The notes below the pieces were generated by a model, which did not search any database, had not been told where the DNA came from, and saw nothing but the letters and a program-made list of their open reading frames with translations. A DNA stretch of 64,000 bases. Source: Chloroflexi bacterium TSY (GTDB lineage: Bacteria > Chloroflexota > Anaerolineae > Caldilineales > Caldilineaceae). Below, piece after piece: positions 1 to 8,917 of the stretch; positions within the stretch are counted from its first letter, which is position 1, and the number at the start of each line of letters is the position of its first letter. The position numbers and the translations under genes were made by a program. The stretch covers positions 66,854 to 130,853 of the forward strand of contig JAHBNG010000034.1 of the NCBI GenBank assembly GCA_019217005.1. The letters run 5' to 3'.

Positions 1-110
1 AAAAACACAACTTTCTATTCATCTACTGCGAACCCAGGGAATTGGTGCAGTTTTGACCGAAGTCAAACAATATCTTCGTTGGCGGCTCAAACTTGCATAG
101 CCATTGAATA

Positions 111-182
111 GGACACGGATTTTTAGGATGAACCCGGATAATCTCAGAATAAATCCGTGAAGTCTGTGTTCATCCGTGTCCC
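111..182. repeat. 72-bp dispersed foldback repeat, copy 1
   Basis: The ends GGACACGGAT and ATCCGTGTCC are inverted complements. A second 72-bp copy lies at 13846-13917, and similarity continues about 25 bp beyond it (both are followed by AATCCTTATAAT). It sits just upstream of a methyltransferase start. The rest of 1-236 shows nothing recognisable. Confidence 0.7.
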
Positions 183-236
183 ACATTCTTAATCCTTATA
201 ATCTTTAGTGACGAACAAACGAAAGGTGCACTGAGG

Positions 237-1350
237 ATGCAACTTCTCAGCTTCACAAAAACGACATTGCAACGCATGGCAAAAGCAGGTCACTATCTGC
301 TTCGTGGTGACGTCAGCGGGCTTGGAGAAGAAATTAATCAATATAGACAGTGGAAGCAAATTCAACAATTGGGCCATCTAGCCGTGGATTTGCAGAAACA
401 TGTAACGCCGCCGGCTCCACTGCACAACACGGAGTCTGTCCAACTGAGCGAAGCCGAATTCTGGGATCAGGTTGATATCTCAGAAGTTCGTCAAGTTTCC
501 TGGAGTAGCGCGGGTGGAGACGTACTGGGAAAATGGGCCTTAGAAAAAATGACTGGAGGTCGGTATGAAAAGATCAACGATCTGATTCTGGATCACATTC
601 GGGCAGAACACGCAGAGCTTGTTGGTCTCGTTTTGGGCTGTGGCGATATGACGGGTGAACAACCTTACTTTACCGATCCAAGATTTCCCTTTGCAAAAGT
701 GGACGCAATCGACATCAGCACGGCCTCAATGGAACGCGCAAAAGTCCTTACCGATTCGGTTGGCCTAAATGTCAACTACATCGCCGCTGATGTCAATCAT
801 CTTGAACTTGAACCATCAACTTATGATCTGATTATACTCTTCCACGCGTATCATCATTTTGAGGAAGTCGATCACATTGCCCAGATTTCGAACAATGCCT
901 TGAAACCAGGGGGGCGTCTTCTTCACGGTCGATTATATTGGTGCGCCGCGCATTCAATGGACGCCAAAACAGCTATCGTTTGCACAGCAGATCCTGAGAC
1001 TTCTGCCGCCAAAATATCGTCGGGAACAGACCGGGCAAATACGCGAGGTTGTTCAGTCCGTTCCGGTCGAATGCTTTTCCCCAGACGAGGCGATCTGTGC
1101 CAACCAGATTGTACCGGCAATTGCAAAGCATCTCGATGTCGCGTGGCAGTACAACTGGGCCGGGTTGCTCATGCCGCTTTTAGAGGGAATCGCCTTTAAT
1201 TTTCAAGAAACCGACGAAGATCACCAATTGTTGAGATTTCTATTCGATTTAGACTATGCGCTTTGTTTATCGGGCACCGTCGATCCAAACTTTACATTTA
1301 CACCTTATTTTTGCGCAACGGGAAGGGAATTCTATTCGTTGACGCAATAA
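237..1350 (+). pseudogene. SAM-dependent methyltransferase, frameshifted
   Basis: Class I SAM methyltransferase. The N-terminal part reads VLGCGDMTGEQ (motif I), then VDAIDIS and a PGG motif near residue 226. Right there the frame is lost: a run of six G at 909-914 shifts translation. With five G the protein continues as PGGVFFTVDYIGAPRIQW and runs to the stop at 1350, giving about 370 residues. The last 50 bases overlap an inverted repeat that may be the end of the neighbouring IS, so the native C-terminus may differ. The substrate is not identifiable; the glycan genes downstream suggest a sugar, lipid or natural-product acceptor. The single G indel could be a sequencing error. Confidence 0.75.
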
Positions 1351-2772
1351 GAGCCTGATTCTATTCGATCAAATTCGTCAAAATGCCGAAAAAAGGATAG
1401 CCTCAAAGAAATTCATTAGAGATACCCGATCCAAGGAGGCATTCATGGCAATAGAATTCGGACTAACGAACGAGATCAGCAATACTCAGTATGCACCATT
1501 AGCTGCGTTGCTGGCACACTACCATCAAGAGAAAGTGCTAACTGCGTTGAAGAAGATCGAAATACCGGTCAAAACGTATGAATATACACCAGCAAGTAAG
1601 TTGGAACAGGTGCTGGTTAGCATATTATGTGGTTGCGCAACGCTGACTGAGTTCAATACAAAGGTCAGACCAGAAAGACTCCTTGCGAAAATTTATGGGA
1701 TGGAGCAGCTTAGTGAGCAATCAAATATGTCTCGTACATTAGACGCCCTAACTCTAATGAATATCGGTAGAGTGCGGTCAGCGAAATCTGCAAGCCTCTA
1801 AGCCAAATACACAACCACGATTGGCGAGGGTTCTTGTGGTTAGACTTTGACCTATCCGGATTACCATGCGGCAAAAAGGCACAGAAAAGTCAAAAAGGCT
1901 ATTTTAGCGGCAAAAAAACGCAACGGGACGCCAATTGGTCCGTGTAAGTTCGGTTAAATACCATGAAACGGTTTGGTCAGACCTCTATCCAGGGAGTCAG
2001 CATACAGCTCCATCGTTTCAGCCAGCCGTGCTTGCCACGGAAAGTTCATTAGAGTTAGACGAGAAAAAACGCGAGCGAGTCGTCTGGCGCACCGATGGCG
2101 GTGCAGGTAGTGAAGAAAATATTCGGTGGCTGCTCAACCGCAACTATCAATTTATGATGAAGGGCAACTCCAACCGTCGTGCCCATCTGTGGGCGCAACA
2201 GGTGACTCGATGGGATCCTTGCGGTGACGTCTTTCTGGCTGAAATTCCATCCCCTATCAAGTTTAATCGCCCTGTACGCATTTTTCTCAAAAAAAGAGTG
2301 AAAAACGAGCAAATTTGTGTCAGTTACTACATTTCGACCATCAAATTGCCATCCAAGCGTCACTTCATTTCATATTATGACAATCGAGGTGCGGCTGAAA
2401 TCGAACAATTCCGTAATGATAAAATGGGGTTACACTTAGCTTCTCGTCGCAAGACCCTATTTCTAGCTCAAAAATCTCTTATCCTTTTGGCTGATTTGGC
2501 GCATAATTTGATAGGCCATTTCCATCAGCAAGCTCTCGTGGATACTAGATTTGAACCTTTCCGGCAGAAACGAATTGTTCGAGATCTATTACAAATACCT
2601 GGTTTTCTCTCTTTTCAGAACGGCTCACTTTCACGGATTGACCTGCTAAGTTCACATCCTTATTCTCGTGACCTTCTGATTTGCTTGAAATCCTATCTAG
2701 AGGCCGATTAGAAACCCCCTCTAGTTGCATGAACGAATAGAATCACGCTCTCGTTGCGCAAAAATAAGGTGT
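1300..2772 (+). mobile_element. Degenerate IS with IS1380/IS4-like transposase
   Basis: A perfect 21-bp inverted pair (1300-1320 and 2752-2772; core CACCTTATTTTTGCGCAACG) is followed inside by a second inverted block (ATTCTATTCGTT at 1329-1340 and its complement at 2732-2743). These enclose the broken transposase and give an element of about 1.47 kb, right for the family. The left repeat overlaps the end of the upstream methyltransferase reading frame. No target duplication could be recognised, so the exact ends are uncertain. Confidence 0.6.
1445..2711 (+). pseudogene. IS1380/IS4-like transposase, two frameshifts
   Basis: Three consecutive reading-frame pieces together give one DDE transposase of about 420 residues. 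The middle piece has DFDLSGLPCGKKAQKS with the first catalytic Asp. The third has VWRTDGGAGSEENIRWLL, then YDNRGAAEIEQFRNDKMG (Y-x2-R-x3-E-like signature), then LLADLAHNLI. Frame is lost near 1755 and again in the A7 run at about 1913-1919. It lies wholly inside the inverted repeats. The family is assigned from remembered motifs only. Confidence 0.75.
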
Positions 2773-2788
2773 CAGTCGCAAACAAAAA

Positions 2789-3631
2789 ATGAACCAACAC
2801 TATTCCATCCAATACCAGGATTTCCTTCGCTTTGAAGAGGAAGTCTTTAAAGAAATGCATCCAATCTCTCTATACGATCCACATCTGATTCGATATGGAG
2901 AGTATCAATTTGTCCTCGATCACCTACAGTTACAAGCCTCCGATGTCGTACTCGATTTGGGCTGCGGGTTTAACATATTTCCCCTCTATGTTGCCTCAAA
3001 AGGTGCCAAAACAATCGCTATCGACTACGATCGATCTGTCTGGAAAGAGATGCGCAAGCGACTCAGCATCGTGGAGAAAGAAATTGGTCATCGCTTGCCG
3101 TTTACATTTGCCGTGGGAGATGCCACCGATCTGCAGCTTGATACAGAATCAGTCGATAAGGCAGTCGCCGTCAGTTCAATCAAGCATATGTTTTGTGACC
3201 GCGGTCACGGCGATCAGCTAGCCGTCAACTCGATTGCCCGCGTCCTCAAACCAGGCGGATTGGCCATCATTACGGTGCCCATGAGTCAGGGAAACCCCTT
3301 TCATGAACGCCCCAACGGCGATGAACTCCACGGTGGCCCCTATCGGCTCTACACCCCTGAAGCCATCGAAGAACGAATGATGTCGAATCCTACCCTGAAG
3401 CTGGTCAACTTACAGTATCTTGCTCACACAACACCGGACCCACGCTACACATTTGAGGCATTTGCCAAATATTGGACAGGCACTTTATCGCAAAAGGAGC
3501 GCATGAAGTGGGCTTGGGCCAATCCGATGTTGGCCCAAGTCTTTAATCCAATGCTCTCCAAAGCGGAAGGTGAGGCAAACTTGGCACCAGTTAATACGGC
3601 ACTTATCTGTTTGCGTAAGGAATTTTCGTAA
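2789..3631 (+). CDS. Class I SAM-dependent methyltransferase
   Basis: Complete 280-residue protein with motif I VVLDLGCGFNIFPLYVA, acidic motif II TIAIDYD, motif III FAVGDATDL and VLKPGGLAIITVP. It is a soluble enzyme transferring a methyl group from S-adenosylmethionine; the acceptor is unknown. It starts 16 bp after the right inverted repeat of the IS, so its native promoter has probably been displaced. The ATG at 2789 is preceded by an A-rich tract without a strong Shine-Dalgarno. The next gene follows within 11 bp and may be cotranscribed. Confidence 0.85.
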   Translation: MNQHYSIQYQDFLRFEEEVFKEMHPISLYDPHLIRYGEYQFVLDHLQLQASDVVLDLGCGFNIFPLYVASKGAKTIAIDYDRSVWKEMRKRLSIVEKEIGHRLPFTFAVGDATDLQLDTESVDKAVAVSSIKHMFCDRGHGDQLAVNSIARVLKPGGLAIITVPMSQGNPFHERPNGDELHGGPYRLYTPEAIEERMMSNPTLKLVNLQYLAHTTPDPRYTFEAFAKYWTGTLSQKERMKWAWANPMLAQVFNPMLSKAEGEANLAPVNTALICLRKEFS

Positions 3632-3641
3632 CAAAAAAATG

Positions 3642-5651
3642 ATTCATATAACGACTTTTAACCCCCGAATGACAAGAGTTTTTTCTAGATGGATACATCG
3701 ACGCATTGTGATCTATCTTGTAGCAATCCTGTTATCACACTCCTGGTTCATCCAAGATCGACACACCACACAGGCAGCGACGGTGCCCAAGATCCCCATC
3801 AATGAGACGTCGATATTCCTGTCGGGAACGCGTGTCAACCTGTCGCCATTGGCCGCAGCAGATTTCAATCGAGATGGCTATAAGGAGATCATTGCAGCGA
3901 GTCAGGATGGTGTTTTGTGGGTTGTGGCAACGACAGACGGCCAAAACTGGACGCCCGTTTGGTCGCGCCAAACGAATCTCGATATTCAAGAGGCAAATCC
4001 GCCATCATCCAAGAACGAGGGACGCATTGATTCAGCGCCAGCAATTGCCGATTTGGACAACAATGGCACTCTCGAAATCGTGATTACGGTTGGTGGCGAC
4101 ACAAATCATCCGGATCGAAATCGTCGCTGGAATGGGGGCGTCTTGGTCTACACATATCAAAGCCCTTGGAATTTTAGCCTCATCCAACCTCTTTCTGCTG
4201 ATGGAACCAGCGGATGGCCCCAACCGCGTATTGATCAAATCGGTTGGCCGCCACCGGGCTTTAGCTTTGCTGATGGGTATTGGGATGGTCTCACGACAAC
4301 AGCCGCCTTGGGGGATCTCGACGGAGATGGCGATCTAGAGGTGATTGTTGAAGGCAGCGACCGACGTCTTCATGCCTGGCATCACACGGGCGAGGTCGTG
4401 GAGGGTTGGCCCCTATACAGCGAAAATGGCGACAACTTAACGCGGAGCGGTATGGCTTCACCCGCTCTTGCTGACCTTGATGATGATGGTCTTCCCGAAG
4501 TCGTTTTTGGAACCATGAACAATGAAACAACGCTTTGGGTCGTCAATGGAGACAGCACGAGTGTACCGGGATTTCCGTTGACGGTTGAACAATATATCCA
4601 TTCATCGCCTGCGATCGGTGATATTGACAACGATGGCCAGCCTGAAATCGTGGCTGCCACGGGTTGGGGCAAATCAGGTGGCAGAACAAACGTGGTTTAT
4701 GCTTGGAATCATGATGGAACCGTTGTCGACAATTGGCCAGTTGAAACTGCCGGCTCGACAGCTGCGCCGCCGGCATTGGGTGACATTGACAATGATGGCG
4801 ACCTGGAAGTTGTGGTTGCCTGTGGGTCATTTATCGATTTCGAGTGCAATAAGCTCTATGCCTGGCATGGCAATGGTCAGCTGGTTGCTGGTTTTCCCAT
4901 GATCCCACCAATCACCAACCCCGGTTTGCCAGGTGGAATCATGCTCAATCCCATATTGGCCGACTTTGATGGCGATGATATTGTAGAAATCTTCGTGCTG
5001 CATATTGGTGGATGGGCGTACGTTGTCGTTGAACCCAATGGGGTTGCCAGCGACAACACCACCTTTCGGATGCCGGGTGACTTCTTCGTTCCGCCATTGA
5101 TCGACGATGTGGATAACGATGGATCGTTGGAGATTCTAGCGGCCGGGATCGATTATGACAATCAGAGTCAGCCACTCATCAGAATTTGGGATGTCGCTGG
5201 TTCAACAAAATCGGCGCGTCCTTGGCCCATGTTTCGTCAAAATCAATTCAGAGATGGTCGCTTTTCCCTTCCCCGTCTGCCCAGACCGCCAGAAATCATG
5301 CTGGATCGAACAAGCATTCTCTTTTTCCATCAACAGGGAACCACCAAAAGAGAAGTCGCAACGGTCAATCTGAAAAATATAGGTGAGCTTCCCTTTGATT
5401 GGTCAGCTGCACACACTATTCGCAACTTACAACTCTCTCAGAATAGCGGAACAGAGCTCGTCAATCAAACACAAATACAGATTTCGTTGGACGTTGGTCC
5501 CACACCAACACGAGGGATCGTTTCTCTTGGGTCAATACAATTCGTCGCAACAGCGGATGGTCAATCTGTTCAATCAAGCCCACAAACGCTCTCCATCTTT
5601 TTGTTTACAGGCGACGTTCAATCTTTCTATTTACCGGTCATCTCCCGTTGA
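3642..5651 (+). CDS. Secreted FG-GAP/VCBS-repeat protein with YLPVISR tail
   Basis: About 670 residues. An N-terminal hydrophobic signal segment (IVIYLVAILLSHSWF) precedes eight FG-GAP/VCBS-type calcium-loop repeats such as DFNRDGYKEI, DLDGDGDLEV, DIDNDGQPEI and DVDNDGSLEI, spaced 50-80 residues. These predict a secreted integrin-like beta-propeller. The last 110 residues look like a beta-sandwich. The protein ends FYLPVISR, a tail also seen on the secreted protein at 59206-63376. The ATG at 3642 is preferred to an in-frame start at 3570, which lies inside the upstream gene; 3669 is another candidate. The ligand is unknown. Confidence 0.8.
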   Translation: MHITTFNPRMTRVFSRWIHRRIVIYLVAILLSHSWFIQDRHTTQAATVPKIPINETSIFLSGTRVNLSPLAAADFNRDGYKEIIAASQDGVLWVVATTDGQNWTPVWSRQTNLDIQEANPPSSKNEGRIDSAPAIADLDNNGTLEIVITVGGDTNHPDRNRRWNGGVLVYTYQSPWNFSLIQPLSADGTSGWPQPRIDQIGWPPPGFSFADGYWDGLTTTAALGDLDGDGDLEVIVEGSDRRLHAWHHTGEVVEGWPLYSENGDNLTRSGMASPALADLDDDGLPEVVFGTMNNETTLWVVNGDSTSVPGFPLTVEQYIHSSPAIGDIDNDGQPEIVAATGWGKSGGRTNVVYAWNHDGTVVDNWPVETAGSTAAPPALGDIDNDGDLEVVVACGSFIDFECNKLYAWHGNGQLVAGFPMIPPITNPGLPGGIMLNPILADFDGDDIVEIFVLHIGGWAYVVVEPNGVASDNTTFRMPGDFFVPPLIDDVDNDGSLEILAAGIDYDNQSQPLIRIWDVAGSTKSARPWPMFRQNQFRDGRFSLPRLPRPPEIMLDRTSILFFHQQGTTKREVATVNLKNIGELPFDWSAAHTIRNLQLSQNSGTELVNQTQIQISLDVGPTPTRGIVSLGSIQFVATADGQSVQSSPQTLSIFLFTGDVQSFYLPVISR

Positions 5652-5654
5652 TGG

Positions 5655-5740
5655 TTGCGTCAATTACGTTTTGTTTTGGCTTGGGCTGAAATATATCAGA
5701 ATGAGTTGGAAGAGAATTGGCAAAGAGTACCTCCCCGTTG
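5655..5740 (+). pseudogene. Possible DUF4160 C-terminal remnant
   Basis: A short open stretch right after the VCBS gene reads LRFVLAWAEIYQNELEENW from an in-frame TTG. This resembles the C-terminal helix of DUF4160 proteins (LAWAE...L..NW). The rest of the domain is absent and the following residues do not fit, so it is probably a fragment. Confidence 0.3.
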
Positions 5741-5842
5741 TTACAGACCCTATATGCGTGTTCGTCAAATGGACCAAGTTGAAAGATTGGTTACGGATCA
5801 AGTACGAAGAGAAAGAATAGATCGTCATTTAGAGAGGAACAT

Positions 5843-6271
5843 ATGGATCAAACCTCCATCTTTGCCCCAATATTCGCCATGGTCCTCCTAACGATGATCG
5901 TTTGGATCTATATGTATGTCCGACGAATCGCATTTATCCATAAGAATAACTTCAACCCCCAAGAGCTTACACCTGTCGAATTTGCACGGCTCTCTCCTCC
6001 AGAGGTTTCTAACCCATCGGACAACCTCAAAAACCTCTTCGAGATACCGGTTCTGTTCTATCTGCTCTCACTGTATCTTTTTGTCACAAATCAGGTCGAT
6101 ACGATCTTTCTGGTCGCTACATGGATTTTCGTCATATTCCGTTGCCTACACAGCGTCGTCCACTGTACAATCAATATCGTTATGCTGAGATTCTGGCTTT
6201 ACTTTGTAGCAACCGTCTCAGTTTGGTTTATCGCAATACGGGCGGCGTTTCACTATTTTTGGTTTGGTTAA
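5843..6271 (+). CDS. MAPEG family membrane protein
   Basis: 142 residues with four hydrophobic helices (about 5-27, 66-85, 87-105, 115-135), the usual MAPEG size. Signature pieces are NPSDNLKNLFEIPVLFY and RCLHSVVHCTINIVMLRFWLY. The family (membrane-associated proteins in eicosanoid and glutathione metabolism) includes glutathione-dependent transferases; most bacterial members have no known substrate. A Shine-Dalgarno GAGAGG lies 7 bases before the ATG. Confidence 0.85.
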   Translation: MDQTSIFAPIFAMVLLTMIVWIYMYVRRIAFIHKNNFNPQELTPVEFARLSPPEVSNPSDNLKNLFEIPVLFYLLSLYLFVTNQVDTIFLVATWIFVIFRCLHSVVHCTINIVMLRFWLYFVATVSVWFIAIRAAFHYFWFG

Positions 6272-6334
6272 CAAAGGGGCATTTTAGCAGACAAGAAACA
6301 TGGTTGTCTGAGGAAGTATGTGGTTTTCAGTTGG

Positions 6335-6378
6335 TTTGTTGGTTAGATGGTTGGTGAACAACCCAGCAAACCAACAAA
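6335..6378. terminator. Stem-loop between convergent genes
   Basis: TTTGTTGGTT (6335-6344) can pair with AACCAACAAA (6369-6378) in a GTTGG-rich low-complexity tract between the MAPEG gene and the converging glycosyltransferase. It could terminate transcription both ways, but there is no clear U-tract. The remainder of 6272-6446 shows only this repetitive tract. Confidence 0.3.
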
Positions 6379-6446
6379 TGATCCAACATCTACCCCACAA
6401 AACCTCACAGTACCAGAAGTATTTAGAATGAATGAGCACAAGCTCG

Positions 6447-7682
6447 TCATTTGTGAACGAGGCTGGCATACAAAGAGCGAATTTGTTCAGTGACAAAAGG
6501 CCATGTATAGTGTGCCATTACCTTCTGCTTGCCAGTCGCACCCAGACGCTTGGCCATAACCGGGTCTGAGATCAATTGCTGAATCACTTCTGCAAGATCC
6601 TTGGGATCATTTGGTTCAAACAGAAGGCCATCAATCTCATTGCGAATCATCGTTGCAATTGCGCCCGCACGCGCACCAATGACCGGTCGACTGCAAGCCC
6701 ATGCCTCAATCAGAGTAATCCCAAACGACTCTTGTGTCGAGCATGAAACCAAAAGAGTGGTTGCCGCCAGTACAGAAGGTTTCTCCTCCTCGCTGATGTT
6801 ATAGAGAAGCGTAACGTTGGTCTGTTGCGCTGGTGGTAGGTTCGTCACCAACCGCTCAATTTCCTCGGCATAGACCGTTTTCCCGCCGGCAATGACCAAT
6901 TGCGCATCGGGCCTTTGCACCCAGACGGTTTGCATTGCCTCGATCAACAGCTCAAAACGCTTACGGGCCACAAACCGGCCCAGGGAAAGGATCAGTGGCT
7001 TCTCCCCCCAACCATAGCGTTGACGAATAGACAAGCCATCAGCCATTGTAAACTGCGCGAGATCCACGCCAGCAGAACCAATGACGTGGATCTTGTCTGA
7101 CGAAATACCGCGTTCCACCAGATGGTTGCGTTCGTAGGGTGTGTGGGCGATATAGGCGTCTGCAGACTGAATGGCGCGATACATCATTGTCCGGTTAAAT
7201 CCCCACACATCCTCTGTGTGTAGTGCACCCAAGAAAATGAGCGGAATGCCCGCCCTCTTGGCCCCGGCCAGAGCATAGTACATGTGCATCAACGGAAAAG
7301 CTGTTGCAAAGACAACGTCAGCTCGACTCTTGGCAATGGCACGCGTCATGCTCCAAATGATCGGACCATTGTAGAGAGTTCGTGCCCAATCGTTGTAAGG
7401 CAGCCGAAGTCGATACGCAATGCCAGCAATGATCATACGAAGGCGATTGCCATAGTTGAACACGGGGAAGCGCCGAATCGTCACACCATTTTGCTTCTCT
7501 ATTCCGGCTGGAAGAGAAGCAATCTTGCGATTAAAAAACAATGTCAAATCATCAGCAGTGGTCGTGAAGACGGTTACATCATCGTTATATGTGGCAACGA
7601 GATGTTCCGATAGCTTTTGTACCAACCACTGTGACCCCCCAATAGATGGAGCATATCCATGAACAACATGCAAAATTCTCAT
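6447..7682 (-). CDS. Glycosyltransferase family 4 (GT-B)
   Basis: Starts MRILHVVHGYAPSIGGSQ, with the N-terminal glycine-rich loop typical of GT4. The C-terminal Rossmann half has LSLGRFVARKRFELLIEA and the nucleotide-sugar binding ESFGITLIEAWACSRPVIG, the EX7E motif. About 411 residues, cytoplasmic or peripheral. It transfers a nucleotide-activated sugar to a polysaccharide or lipid-linked acceptor. I chose the MRILHVVHG start at 7682 over an upstream in-frame start at 7706 because the former begins the conserved fold. It is the last gene of a minus-strand glycan operon and starts 4 bp after the preceding methyltransferase stop. Confidence 0.88.
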   Translation of the reverse strand: MRILHVVHGYAPSIGGSQWLVQKLSEHLVATYNDDVTVFTTTADDLTLFFNRKIASLPAGIEKQNGVTIRRFPVFNYGNRLRMIIAGIAYRLRLPYNDWARTLYNGPIIWSMTRAIAKSRADVVFATAFPLMHMYYALAGAKRAGIPLIFLGALHTEDVWGFNRTMMYRAIQSADAYIAHTPYERNHLVERGISSDKIHVIGSAGVDLAQFTMADGLSIRQRYGWGEKPLILSLGRFVARKRFELLIEAMQTVWVQRPDAQLVIAGGKTVYAEEIERLVTNLPPAQQTNVTLLYNISEEEKPSVLAATTLLVSCSTQESFGITLIEAWACSRPVIGARAGAIATMIRNEIDGLLFEPNDPKDLAEVIQQLISDPVMAKRLGATGKQKVMAHYTWPFVTEQIRSLYASLVHK

Positions 7683-7893
7683 AACTCTACATACATTTTG
7701 CCACAATCAAATCCTGGAAACTTAGAAAGTCAGAGCGACCGCACCAAGACCCATAGAAGGTATCCGTGATCTCCAGATGATTCGTCGAATAAAGATCATG
7801 AATAAATGTCTCATCATAAGCAACGGCGTCTTCGGGTCGATCTGGTCGCTCGATCGCGTGATGTTCAAGCCGCTTTGAAAACTTCAATAGACT

Positions 7894-8108
7894 CAGTAGA
7901 TCCAAATTTGGCGTTTTTGGCTATTTTCAGTCGAGATTGCAGGGATTTTGGAGTCATTTATTCAGATTTCGGTTACAGAAAACAACCTATTTCATATCTA
8001 AAAATCGCCCAAATCTAACGCAAAAACTAGATATCGACCGGCAAATTTGTATTTATGTCAACTGTTTAGCCAGAATTCTCTCTCAAAACCTGAAATTTGG
8101 ATCTACTG
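7894..8108 (+). mobile_element. MITE-like element alpha, copy 1 (215 bp)
   Basis: Termini CAGTAGATCCAAATTT and AAATTTGGATCTACTG are perfect inverted complements. It is flanked by a 5-bp duplication AGACT (7889-7893 and 8109-8113). The near-identical copies at 41789-42003 and 59432-59646 are also exactly 215 bp. It has no transposase. Confidence 0.9.
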
Positions 8109-8501
8109 AGACTATCTGAGCGTTGAATATGCATCTCTGCTTCTTCGTTGAGGAGGAAAAAGGAGATCAGGCATCTGCCACCACTGGAGTCCAGCAGCCG
8201 CTGAATCTCCGACAAGTAGCGCGAAACACCATCTGGAAACATATGGGTAAAAACAGAGGCCAGTACGATAAAATCATACGAGCCATCAGCAAAGGGAAAG
8301 GTATAATCAGAAGCTTGATGCTGGCCCGTTGGGTGATAACGCCCATTAAAGACATCAATTTGTTGAAATCGAAAATTGGGGTGGCGTGTTGAGATCTCAT
8401 TTTGGCACCAATTCACACCGACGGGATTGATCTCCAACCCTAAATATGATCCATTCTGATTCAAATAGCCTGTTAGTGGTATTGTTTTCCGTCCCAACCC
8501 A

Positions 8502-8656
8502 GGGGTGGTTCATTTTAGCTGGATAGATAGGTTTACACTTTTAGAAACAGAAAGAACGTTTATATTCTCTGATTTCGCCGGTTCTCAGAGAGAAAACGGT
8601 CTCATATAGATTTTTGTCTATATATCAAAAGTGTAAACCTAATTTTGAACCACCCC
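8502..8656 (+). mobile_element. MITE-like element beta, subtype A, copy 1 (155 bp)
   Basis: Outer ends GGGGTGGTTCA and TGAACCACCCC style complements, plus a second inverted pair AGGTTTACACTTTT / AAAAGTGTAAACCT. It is flanked by the 8-bp duplication CCAACCCA (8494-8501 and 8657-8664). The same element lies at 52257-52411 and, nested, at 47587-47904. Confidence 0.9.
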
Positions 8657-8917
8657 CCAACCCAGAACCAATATCGAGTATTCGTTCGTCCTGGCGCAGA
8701 TGACACAGGTCAATGTAATAACGTAAGAATTCCTCCCCATTTACACGGTAAATTCGTGGATCGCGCGGACCATCATACATCATTCGGCGCGGTGGCACCA
8801 TTGGTGGACGTCGACGCAAAATCGTATCGAACAGATCGAACACGCCTAGTTTTGCTTCGACAAAAATTGGTGCAATCGATTCTCTAATAAAATGTCGAAT
8901 CATGAGTTCTTACGATA

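Larger units (their letters stand above)
7687..8903 (-). pseudogene. SAM methyltransferase split by two MITE-like elements
   Basis: Three segments read as one protein once insertions are removed: 8903-8657 (ending ILDIGSGLG), 8501-8109 (RKTIPLTGYL...LGLEINPVG...FADGSYDFIVLASVFTHM) and 7893-7687 (to LSFQDLIVAKCM). A 155-bp element at 8502-8656, with duplication CCAACCCA, splits the GxGxG SAM loop. A 215-bp element at 7894-8108, with duplication AGACT, splits the C-terminal part. Intact length would be about 280 residues. It lies in the operon between two GT4 genes, so its target was probably a sugar in the same glycan. The present gene cannot make a full-length product. Confidence 0.85.

Noticed and set aside
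3570..3641. Earlier start for the VCBS protein
   Set aside because: It lies inside the upstream methyltransferase and precedes no signal-like sequence; 3642 or 3669 fits better.
5383..5820. 145-residue ORF overlapping the VCBS 3' end
   Set aside because: A different frame of a well-supported gene, with no recognisable domain.
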